Part shown: one piece after another, positions 9,839-19,291 of the stretch
Layout: each line of letters opens with the position of its first letter
Position numbering within the stretch: position 1 is the stretch's first letter
Assembly: GCA_004802725.1 (NCBI GenBank)
Contig: SGPM01000382.1
Location: forward strand, 1 to 24,464
Direction: 5' to 3'
Origin: Antrodiella citrinella
Lineage: Eukaryota; Basidiomycota; Agaricomycetes; Polyporales; Steccherinaceae
Length of the DNA: 24,464 nt
Translations under genes and position numbers: made by a program
The notes under the pieces: generated by a model
Databases searched by the model: none
What the model was told of the DNA's origin: nothing
What the model saw: only the letters and a program-made list of their open reading frames with translations

Positions 9839-11331
9839 ATGGCCACTGCCGACGTATTTGACGACACCTCAGAGCCCGTAGTCGACTGCGATGTCTTGGA
9901 AGCCGCCAAAGAGAATATCCAACCTATTGCCAAAGGCCGCAGGGTGACTGCGCTCTCCGCCATCCTTTCTACGCCGCATGCCCAACGCGACAGCCGCCTC
10001 TCATCTGCGAGGAACAGGCATCGAATCAATGTGGAGGTCGCGCTAGAAGATGAAGACGACGACCCTTTGGAAGCGTATTGCCGTTTCGTCGAGTGGACGG
10101 TGGAGAGCTATCCGCAAGGACACAGCGCAGAATCTGGTCTCTTGGAATTACTAGAGGAGGCAACGAGGGTGCTGAAGAGTGACAGAGATGGGAAATGGAA
10201 GGATGATATCAGGTATCTGAAGCTTTGGGTGCTATACGCAAGCTACGTGGAGAAGCCCGCGGTCGTCTTCAAGTTCTGCATGGTCAATGAGATTGGAACC
10301 ACTCACGCGCAGCTCTATGAGGAGTTTGCTTTAGCCTTAGAGAAAGCTAGCAGGTGAGTCGTTCGAGTGGCTAGAGCTCCAACTGGCCTGAATCTCGCGT
10401 AGAAAGACAGAAGCGGATGAAATATATATGGTCGGTATCGCGAGGAAAGCTCAACCGCTGGAGCGTCTTGAGACAAAACATCGCGAATTCCAGAAACGGA
10501 TGATGGCTGGTTTCACTGCGGCTGCGGCGGCCGCTCCTGCGAATCCTACTCCAATTGCCTCTACCACCGCACCCCGACGAGCTGTACTCGGTGAATCCTC
10601 TTCGCGCACGCGTACCTCGGGTTCCATTTCCCGCTCAGCTTCCTCGCGTCCGCCGCATGAAGATGCTTCTCGGACGCCATCGACATCCACAAGCACCGCA
10701 CCCAGATCAAATGGCCGCATGCAGATATTCATGGACCCTTCGGGCTCTGAAAGCCCTGACGCTGCCGCAGCACCTTGGCCAGAGCTTGGGACCCGCAAAG
10801 CACGCGTCAAAGAGAATGTGCCGGAAGTGAGCAAGGCTGTTGGGACCACTCTGCGGCAAGCGGGCAAGTCGAAGAGAACAGCTTCAGGCAGCAGTACGCC
10901 TAAGATGGCAGTTTTCGTTGATCCCGGACCCGAAGAGAACGAGACGCCGCCACCGCCCACCACAACTACGAAAAAATCAAGAGTTGCGTCTGGATCCAAG
11001 GCCTCTCTCACGGTCTTCCGTGACGACGCTGCGGAGGAAAAGCATACAGAGCTCGTTGTTCCGTCCACACCCAAGTTCGTGCCGTTCAAAGACAACGATG
11101 TGAGTGCAAATTTCTGCCTGTTAGATCACAGATAGTCTGAACATGTCTGTTTCATCTGTACAGGCCCCAGCGTCCCCTGGTTCTCACAACGCCACTGCAC
11201 CTGGTACGGTGATGAAGGAAAAGGTCGCTGCATCCGGGTCTGTCGGAAGAATGTCATCGGAGGCTGAGGCACTGAGAAAAGACCCGCTGAAAAATTACGA
11301 TGTGGATGAGAGGGTTGTAGCTTTCGATTGA
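9839..11331 (+). CDS. MAD3: Mad3 (BubR1-like) spindle-assembly checkpoint protein
   Basis: Three exons, 9839-10353, 10403-11099 and 11164-11331, give 459 residues. The ATG at 9839 is the first in frame. KEN box 1 lies near the N-terminus (residues 24-26, AAKENIQP). It is followed by the Mad3/Bub1 homology TPR region (about 60-200: DPLEAYCRFVEWTVESYPQG, RYLKLWVLYASYVEKP, ALALEKASRKTEADEIY). KEN box 2 is at 308-310 (RVKENVP). There is no kinase domain, so this is the Mad3 rather than the Bub1 form. As known for the family, Mad3 works in the mitotic checkpoint complex, where its KEN boxes block APC/C-Cdc20. Four ABBA-like motifs flank KEN2: MQIFMD (278), MAVFVD (340), LTVFRD (374) and FVPFKD (397). 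The tail DPLKNYDVDERVVAFD closes the protein. The linkers are Ala/Ser/Thr-rich and look disordered. Confidence 0.92.
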
Positions 11332-12222
11332 GTGTTATCTATTTCGGTCTATGTTGACTACGATTTCTTGATTGGCCTGCGTGTAATACAATTGCTGATC
11401 TGAACGGAACATGAACTTCGCGCTACGAGACCATCATATTCAGCATCTCAACATATACTCATCGACTTACAGCATGCACGACGTGCAGCCGTCGATGTAA
11501 CTCACAGGGACTTGAAGCTTGAAGCTTGATCTCAGCCTAAGATAACACAATTATTTTCACGATCTTCTCGATGATAAAATTGTGACATTATCCAAACTTT
11601 CTTCACAATATTTTCTATCATTTCATGCAGCAGGAAACCGGGTCCCGCACCCTGTGAAAGCACTTGTTTGATAGAGAAAGAATTCCAAAGAAACGACACG
11701 ACGCTTCCCGACATATAATAGACGCATGACCCCGCCAGTGCCTAGAAAGATTGTCTTCCGCACGGTCCGCACCGAGGTCAGCCCAGGAGACTAACAAGGT
11801 ACCCCGCATTGTGCTTCAAAGCTTCAAGCCTGACATTTTTCAGCATCTTTCGACCATTTGCATATTGACCTTCCCGCTTTTCTCTCAATTTCAATATCCA
11901 GAAGGTCAGCTGTGCACAAAACTCGTGTGCTCAACGTCGTTCGCGTCGGAGGGGAAGGCCACGACGAACGTCCTCTAGATGGATATCTTGCTGGTTGCAA
12001 CCATCGGTTGTCCGGTTATCCGCAACTGGAAAGCGGCGGCTCTACTCGAAGCTTTACCCCATTCCACGTTCCTCGTCAGATGACTTTCCCGTTTCAATAC
12101 CAAGAACTCGTATTCCTGCTTTATGTCTTCTGACAGCATCTGACTTCCTATCCTAATATTCCTGATGATCTCCATCATCCGAAAATTTCTTCTCGAAAGG
12201 TCAGGCAGCTCCAGCAAGGGTG
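11332..12222. other. Intergenic region between MAD3 and the MFS transporter gene
   Basis: About 0.9 kb with no convincing gene. The plus-strand frame 11858-12133 and minus-strand frame 11975-12286 lack motifs. A small tandem repeat, 2.6 copies of TTGAAGC, lies at 11512-11529, and a short near-palindrome TGCACGACGTGCA lies near 11475. The right part is the upstream region of the transporter gene. Confidence 0.6.
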
Positions 12223-12230
12223 GATATAAA
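12223..12230 (+). promoter_or_regulatory. Probable TATA box of the MFS transporter gene
   Basis: The string GATATAAA starts 66 bp upstream of the transporter ATG. The same spacing separates TATATAAA from the ATG in both glycosyltransferase genes of this window, which supports a real core promoter. Confidence 0.55.
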
Positions 12231-12288
12231 GCGCTTTCGGTGAGTAACACAGGCTCCGTGGGCTTCCTGTTCGTCCGTGCTCCCAATC

Positions 12289-14463
12289 ATGAGTGCTCAC
12301 AACGAAAAGACAAGTATCGCAGACGACAAGGCCTCCGACGAGAAGAAGGAGCAGACCTTCGAAGAGTCCCCTGCATCTGCGACTCAATATGAGGCTACCC
12401 CGGAGGAGAGACGGCTCGTGAGGAAGCTGGATATGCGTATCATGCCCATTGCGTGTGTCATGTACCTCTTTGCATGTGAGTGTAGCTTTATATCTTCTTC
12501 GAACCTCATTCCTGATCAGTTGTCGCCTCTCAGATCTGGATAGAACAAATCTAGGAAACGCTCGTCTACAAGGTCTTCCTCAAGATACACTTCATGGCGA
12601 TCCCACTGGTGTTCTGTTTGACTGGGTGAACTCGGCTTTCTTCTTCTCTTACGTGAGTCGCTCTGTGCGAACATACTCCTCCGACCGATTGCTTATAAGT
12701 CGACTAGATCCTATTCCAAATTCCTGCATCCGTGGTCTCCAAGCTGTATCCCCCGCGCATCTGGCTGGGATGCGCAGCGGCTGGGTGGGGTCTGGCGTCG
12801 ACGCTGATGGTGAGTGTGACCCTGCATCAGCTATATCTCGCAGACCCCGTCGTCGTCATTATTGATGCTCCATAATTATCAGGCTACCGGATTCAATTTC
12901 CCTGGAATGATAGTAGCACGTGTTGTCCTGGGTATCTTTGAAGCGGGATTCGGACCAGGCATACCGCTATACCTGTGTATGTCGACTTGTCCTCAATTCA
13001 TGTCGATCGTCCTAACCTTCGTGATGTGTTGCAAGCTTTCTGGTACACGCGACACGAAATGGGCGTCCGCATGGCGTACTGGTTCGGGTTTGCTGCTGTT
13101 GCTGGTGCTTTCGGCGGTCTCATCGCGTTCGGTGTCCAGAATGCGCACACTGCGATTGCGAACTGGAGGCTGTTGTTCCTGGTGGAAGGTATTCCTGCGG
13201 TAGCTATGGGCTTCATCGCGATGATCTTCCTTCCGAATCGACCGGAGGAGACCCCTTTCCTGAACGAAGATGAGCGGAAGATCCAGATGGAGAGGCAGAG
13301 CCGTGGGCTCAAGGCTGATGTTGGAAGGACGATCAACACTGGTGAGTTCTAGATGAAGGGAGTAATGGGCGTCGTGCTGATGCAGTCTCTGCAGCTCATG
13401 TATGGGCCGCACTGAGAGATTGGAAGGTACGTCTGCGATCAATATTCTGACGGCGATGTCTGTCTTATCGGCGGCGCAGCTGTATTTGGCAGGCGTGATT
13501 TATTTCGGAGCGAATTGTGCGCTAGCTGCAACGTCTGCTTTCCTGCCTACGATCATCAAGACGTTTGGATTCAGTGAGACCTTTAATTGAATGCCTCACC
13601 TCGATCATGCTGACAGGAATCTATCAGCCAACGCCCGCGCGCAACTCCTGACAGTGCCCCCTTATGCAGTATGCGCCGTTGTGCTGTTGCTGTTTTCATA
13701 TGCTTCGGACCGGTTGCAAAGCAGGGGCATTTTCCTGTCGTGTGCTGCTTCTATCGGTGGTATTGGTTACCTGTGAGTCGCTCCCCACTCTGACCGACCT
13801 CGTGAATAGTAACCGAATAACCTTTTGTTCGCAGTCTATTATTGACAGTTCCGGACAACAATCACGTTCGTTACTTTGCCACCTTCTGCATCACCAGCGG
13901 CACGTACACCGTGATTGGAATCACCATTGCCTGGTGTAAGCCACAATCATTATCTCGCATCAGCATGTCAAACTGATGTGCGTTTGTGCAGTTGCTCATA
14001 ATCTGGGCTCGGAGACGAAGAAGGCTACGGGTATTCCCATGTATATGGCAATCGGGCAATGTGGAAGTGTCCTGGGTTCGCATATTTTCCCTGCTACAGA
14101 AGGCCCTCGTTACATTAAAGGCTTCGCCGGTATGCCTGTTTGCATGGTGTCTCTTCTACCCGAACTCATTGTTGTCTTTTCCAGTGGCATGTGCCCTAGA
14201 ATTTTTGGCGGCCATCTGCGGAATTATACTGACGGTAAGCTAGACAGTATGCAAGTTGTTGAGGACATTGATTTACAGAACCATCCCTCAGATCTATTAT
14301 CGGTTAGAAAACAGACGTAGAGACCGGGAGTATGGTGTGCCAGAACGTGATGCTGCCGTCGATACCACCGAGTTGGCCGATGAGGTGCGTGTTGTCTCAG
14401 CAGTCCTCTGCACTGAGCACTAACCTTTGACTGTAGGCTCCACTATTCCGCTACGTTCCTTGA
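12289..14463 (+). CDS. MFS transporter, anion:cation symporter family (DAL5/allantoate permease type)
   Basis: Thirteen exons: 12289-12475, 12534-12652, 12708-12809, 12883-12976, 13036-13341, 13395-13426, 13480-13573, 13628-13772, 13835-13935, 13992-14129, 14185-14234, 14292-14384, 14437-14463, giving 495 residues. The hydrophilic N-terminus (about 45 residues) leads into KLDMRIMPIACVMYLFAYLD and the family string YLDRTNLGNARLQGL. Further hallmarks are WVNSAFFFSY, FEAGFGPGIPLYLSFWYTRH, GMRMAYWFGF-like VRMAYWFGFAAVAGAFGG, LPNRPEETPFLNEDER in the central loop, the pore segment TNARAQLLTVPPYAV, and NLGSETKKATGIPMYMAIGQ near the C-terminus. The family moves carboxylates such as allantoate, nicotinate, pantothenate or similar small anions across the plasma membrane; the substrate here cannot be read from sequence. 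Every junction keeps frame. The exon 4/5 acceptor ends in AAG, which is weak but gives the expected LYLSFWYT. Confidence 0.9.
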
Positions 14464-14858
14464 GGCTTGACGTGCGCGTCTCCCGATACAATGTAGCACC
14501 TTGTATTTCTAGTTAGCTTGAGACTGGCGGTTCCGCGACGTTCTCAAATCTTTGAAAATGGCTCCGTGTGATCGAAGAAGGATCGAGGGCGGTTTACCTC
14601 CGTCATGAAAGAGCTCAACGTTGTTCTGCGTGTCCCGCACGAGGTTGACCTGAACGTTGTGGTCGCTTGCAGGAAAGCAGCAGGGCGACTTTCAATAATC
14701 AATTTACTGATTCGAACATGAGGCTGTATAGACGCCGGCCTTTTGGCTTTTTTCCCTCATCTCCAGTGCGGCGCACTCAAAGTTGGTGCTCAATTCTCTG
14801 ACTTGATTCTTCTTCTGCATTTCCGTTCGAGCTCTTCATCATACGAAAGCCGTCTGAG
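14464..14858. other. Intergenic region between the MFS gene and rrm4
   Basis: This 395-bp interval holds the 3' UTR of the transporter gene and the promoter and 5' UTR of the RNA-binding protein gene. No open frame with recognisable motifs, TATA box or repeat stands out. A pyrimidine-rich stretch (TTTTTTCCCTCATCTCCAG) lies about 100 bp before the ATG. Confidence 0.55.
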
Positions 14859-17710
14859 ATGGCCTCCGACTACGGAAACGTCGGGGAACCCGCGCGTCCC
14901 CAACCTCACCCATACCTGCACGACCCGCTGCTTTACATTTCTGGACTTCCGCATTTCGTGAGGGACGAAGATCTCGCCAATGCTTTCCAACAGTGCGCAC
15001 CGTTCAGACCAAACATCTCACGGGAAGACGCTACAAAGCCCGTCTCTGGAACGATCGAATTCAAGTACTTGGAGAAAGGTGAGATCGTGCTTCCGTGCTT
15101 TGACCGCTTCGTTTCCGCACGTTTCCAGTCGTCTTTCCCCCGTGTTTGTCGTCTGGTACGCTTGCTAACGCGTTCTGCAGCCGAAAAAGCGTTGGCTACT
15201 CTTCAGTCGCGTCCTATCCCGGGCTCAAATCCGTCTGTCGTCCTCGTGTTATCGCCCTATCCATCGACCACCCCTCCTACCCCGCTTCCCCCGCCCTCTG
15301 CCTCGCCTCGTCTCGTGAAACATCTTCCACCAGGGTACACAGATTCTCAGCTCTATGACCTCTTTCGACCCTTCGGCGCGCTCGCCTCCGTTCGGACGCA
15401 AGCACCTTTCGGCAGGGACACCGGTGTGGTGGAGTTTTGGAGGGAGGAAGACGCGCAGGCGGCCGAGGAGTCTTTGCACTGTGCCGACGTCGAGGGACAA
15501 AACATCGCGGTGCAGATTTACCAACCGAGACGGGCGGGTTCAGCGTTGAACGAGTTCAACGTGACTGCGCCGACGTTCGTGCCTACGGGGACTGCCTATC
15601 CGTACGCGTCTTACTCTCCGCCACGCACGTCCCCGTACGCCACACCCCAGCGGTCACCCGTATTCATTCATGGCCCCGGCCAACAAGTGCAACTAGCACC
15701 ATTAGTAGGGCCTGGATCGTCTAGTCACAGTGGGCTGATCGATCCTTGCAATCTCTTTATCAAAGTCGGTCAGGTTTGTCGTTCACATTGACCACGAGAC
15801 TAATTGTGTTGCAGAACTTGGACCTCTCAATTGATTCCAATGCATTATTCGCGCATTTTCGTACGGTAAGCATCCTATAGCGTGCTGTAGACATTCCTTT
15901 CTGCTGACATTTTGGCAAGTTTGGACAAATCGTCAGGTATGGCTGTATTCCCGCCCGCCCATGATGAGATTCTGATTTTGACTAGTGCGCGTGTTATGCG
16001 TAATGAGGGTGGAGAAAGTCGTGGATTTGGTTTCGTGTCGTACCAGATGCCGGACCAAGGTGAGGACGTGTCCCTTTGAACCTACGACTGCTTATTGACA
16101 CCGGTAACATGGTAGCCGCTGCTGCTATGCATGCCATGAACGGTGCAGTTCTCGGATCGAAACAGCTGGTTGTTCGTCTACACGAGCCCAAACAGCTTCG
16201 CCAGGAGAAGCTTGCACAGAGGTTCAGTGGACATGGCAATGGTCATCCTCGAAACGGGAGCGGCGCCACGAGTCCCACTGCCAGTGAAGCTGGCGATTAC
16301 TCTGGCTGGAGCCCGACACATCGTTCTGCGGTGCTCGGCTCCCCTATCATGTCTCATGCCGCGGTGGAGAGATCTGATAGAGCGCGCAGGAGTTCTGGCA
16401 GTTACTATCACGTACGTCTATTGCCTCGCCCGCTCATTTCCGCTGTTCTGAACGTGTTGTTCCATTCAGGCTGCGCTACAAGGAACGCTGAACCTGCCAA
16501 TGCGTTACGACGATCTGTCAGCGCTATCGCCCGTTGTTCGCAAGGAAGTGTTGTCTGGCGAATTGAACAGACGGCTCCGTACCATGGAGTCAGTAGCCAC
16601 TGAAGACCTTGACCAAGTCGTTGAAACGATTGTCAACCTTACCCTCAGTGACGTGGTTGCGGCTATACAAGACCCAGTGAAGTTGAACGATCAAGTCAAG
16701 AACGTACAAGTCTCGTTAGGAATTTCCAAAGCCTCTTCGCCAGCCAAGTCGCCTTCACCCTCGCCTGCTGCTTCTCAAGACTCCCGCTTGGACCTCACGG
16801 CGCCTAATGCTACTGCGTCAGCTCCCGATCAACCGTCTAGCCCGCTGTCCATGCCCGCTACACTCTCCACACCTGCACGCACTGAGTCGCCCTCCGGCTC
16901 CGTCGCACCCACGTCTGAGCGGGACAAGATGGCAGCTGCCGTTGCGCGCCTGGAATCAAGCCGCCAAGCCGAACTCACCGAATTGCTGATGAGTCTGCCG
17001 AAACGCGAGCGGGCCATGTGCTTGTTCAACGTGGAGGTCCTCAGAGCCAAGATCGCTGACGCGAAGATGGTGTTGGACGTGGAGGATGAGCCGGAGCCAA
17101 GTCCGGTTGCGACAGTCCCTCAGACACCTATTGCTCGCAAGGTCTCTACAACCTCGTACGATGCGTCGCCGAAGACACCTGATTTGTCGTCTCGTGGTCC
17201 CAGCGCCGCGGCTTCGCCCGCACCTGTTACTCCCAGCCAACCGTCAGCTCCTGCGCACACCATTTCGAGCCTTGCGAAGTTGCCTGCGACGGAGATCATC
17301 AAGTTGATCAACTCAAGCAGTGCGACAGGCTTGCCTTTACCCAAAGCAGATCTGTTGGTTCTGAAGGCTACTGACGAGTTCATCGACGGGTTGATGGATA
17401 AGCCCGTGTTAATGCAGAAGCAGCAACTTGGTGATAAACTGTACGTTGTTTTGCACGTTTCTGACTAGAACTGAACATGATATCCTTCCTTGCAGATGGA
17501 GAGTAGTTAAGGCCTTCGGAATCAGAGGCGCTGTAAGTAAACTTTTCGATATCGTACAGACTTTTAATAATAATTCTCTTACAGCCCAAAATCACTATCA
17601 CGCTTCTCGATCAAGAAGACTTGCGGTCTCTTGCACACCTCATGAACAGCTACCCTTCAGTTCTCAAGGAGAAGGCGCTTATTGCCCAAGCCGCTGCGAA
17701 CAGCAAATAG
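14859..17710 (+). CDS. rrm4: Rrm4-like RNA-binding protein with three RRMs and three MLLE-like modules
   Basis: Nine exons: 14859-15078, 15181-15764, 15815-15865, 15920-15936, 15986-16059, 16116-16411, 16470-17440, 17496-17532, 17585-17710, giving 791 residues, close to the Ustilago maydis Rrm4 length as I remember it. RRM1 is about 24-100 (RNP2 LYISGLP). RRM2 is about 117-191 (RLVKHLPPGYTDSQL). RRM3 is about 263-342 (RNP2 LFIKNL, RNP1 SRGFGFVSY). Three MLLE/PABC-like modules follow at about 436-494 (VNLTLSDVVAAIQDPVKL), 568-615 (LMSLPKRERAMCLFNVEVLR) and 716-785 (LGDKLWRVVKAFG, KITITLLDQEDLRSL), joined by Ser/Pro/Ala-rich linkers. Known biology of Rrm4: it binds mRNAs and uses its C-terminal MLLEs to dock on PAM2-like motifs of Upa1 on early endosomes, giving long-range transport in hyphae. 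Orthology is inferred from architecture. An alternative is a generic PABP-like protein, but canonical PABP has four RRMs and one MLLE. Confidence 0.83.
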
Positions 17711-19224
17711 ATCTTCCGCCCCTCCCGCCTCATTCTTGTCCATCTTGTCCGAAAACTCTTTCAATTCTTGTTCTTTCGGTCTCAACTGGAAATTTTGGAA
17801 GGAGGTCGTACCACACAACAATGCGTTCCCAGGTCATGGTCCAACACATTTTGACTCAACTCTTGCATATCTCTCTCACTGTTTGCTAATATTGATGGTG
17901 TCTGCTTCATACTTACTCTTCTCAGAGCTTCATCACGTTCACACCATTCCGTTTGACTCGAGATCCAAATACCGTACGATGCTTCCATCTCTCACCCATT
18001 ATTATTCCCCTCTCCCATTCCACTACTCTCATTACAAACGCATTGGCTACTGCTTGCTACTTACCACCACAACCTTGTCCTTGCCCGTCCGCTCGTATGT
18101 TCCTGACGACCCACCCTCTTCTCCATTGAATGATGTTCTTTTTACGACTTTTCATGATCGGTGTTATTCACGTTGTTTCTTTGCTACGGCCCTGCTTTAC
18201 GAATTCCATTTTCCTCTTTTTGTCTCTTCCTGAGATCGTTCGCCGCGTTCGCCTTGAAATTTTGGAGACCGATTCGAAATCGAGTGTGCTTCTGTCACGA
18301 CGCGGGCTTCGATGTGGATCCTTTTCTTGACTTGTCGTCCATTCTTCATCAGCTCGACGTTTGAGGGAGGTGGACGACACCATCGCCAGACCATGCGATC
18401 ATCGTGACCTCGGACTCCATCACACCTCTGATACACGTCCAGATATCATATCGATATGTATGGCCCTGCTCAGATGGTATCTCTAATATGATAAGAGGCC
18501 TCGAACCTTTGTACAGAAACAGCGTACAAAACCAAGCGCTGGTTAACGAAGCCTTTAACGTCCAAAAACAGGACTGTATTTTCCTAATTTGGATAGACGC
18601 TTCCAGGGCGTCTTACTTCTCTGACGCGTTGCTGGCAGGCTCAGACTTCTTGCAGGCTAACTTGAGCAGGGCTGCGTCGGTTTCATTATTGGAATAAAAG
18701 ACACACCAACGTTTCTCATGTGGGTCACTGCGTCTGGTCCAGCGTTTGACAAACTCCCAATGCTTTTCTCCTCAGGCTTCAAAGGCTTTGTCCAGCAGCA
18801 GGCCGCCGTCGTTTTGCGTTCAAATTATCGTGTATTCGTTTTGCATCCCAATGAAGAAACTGTTTCGACTATTATAGTGCGATCAAGCACAGGTGTTATA
18901 TCGAAAGCTCATCAGCACCGTGTATTGGAATCGACGGGCTCATACGGGGCGGCGGCCGACAATATACGTGTACAGACATCCTCCAACGAAGTGGAGCAAC
19001 CTTCAGCGTCGACACGCAAGGGCACTCCATACAGTTACTGCATACACGTACTTAATCAAGCAAGCGCATCACCGGATATTAATGTCAATCTGACAGTCTC
19101 TGTGAGTCTATTGATCGCACATATTGCGATGCTGTTAACAATAGATTCAGCTCAACCTAAGCTTTCTAGTTGGTTTACAAAGATCGATCTTGGCATTGGC
19201 ACTGCGCAAGGGCTGCTCAAGGTG
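17711..19224. other. Intergenic region between rrm4 and the first glycosyltransferase gene
   Basis: About 1.5 kb. The first 650 bp are pyrimidine-rich on the plus strand and probably include a long rrm4 3' UTR. Open frames at 17682-18233 and 18404-18697 carry no motifs. A frame from an ATG at 18718 stays open into the UGT gene, in frame with its second exon, but its first 220 residues resemble nothing I know and it bypasses the true first exon. A 16-nt string at 17959-17974 (CGAGATCCAAATACCG) recurs downstream of the second UGT gene. Confidence 0.5.
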
Positions 19225-19232
19225 TATATAAA
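19225..19232 (+). promoter_or_regulatory. TATA box of the first glycosyltransferase gene
   Basis: TATATAAA lies 67 bp upstream of the start codon. The paralogous gene has the identical octamer 66 bp upstream of its ATG, so the core promoter was duplicated with the gene. Confidence 0.7.
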
Positions 19233-19291
19233 GGTGTCACTCCACGTCAATCGCATCCAAGCTGATATCTCACTTCAAGTCATACTACGAG

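Noticed and set aside
10451..11095. A 214-codon minus-strand open frame opposite MAD3
   Set aside because: It is a composition shadow of the Ala/Ser-rich MAD3 exon 2, whose frame carries the KEN box and ABBA-like motifs.
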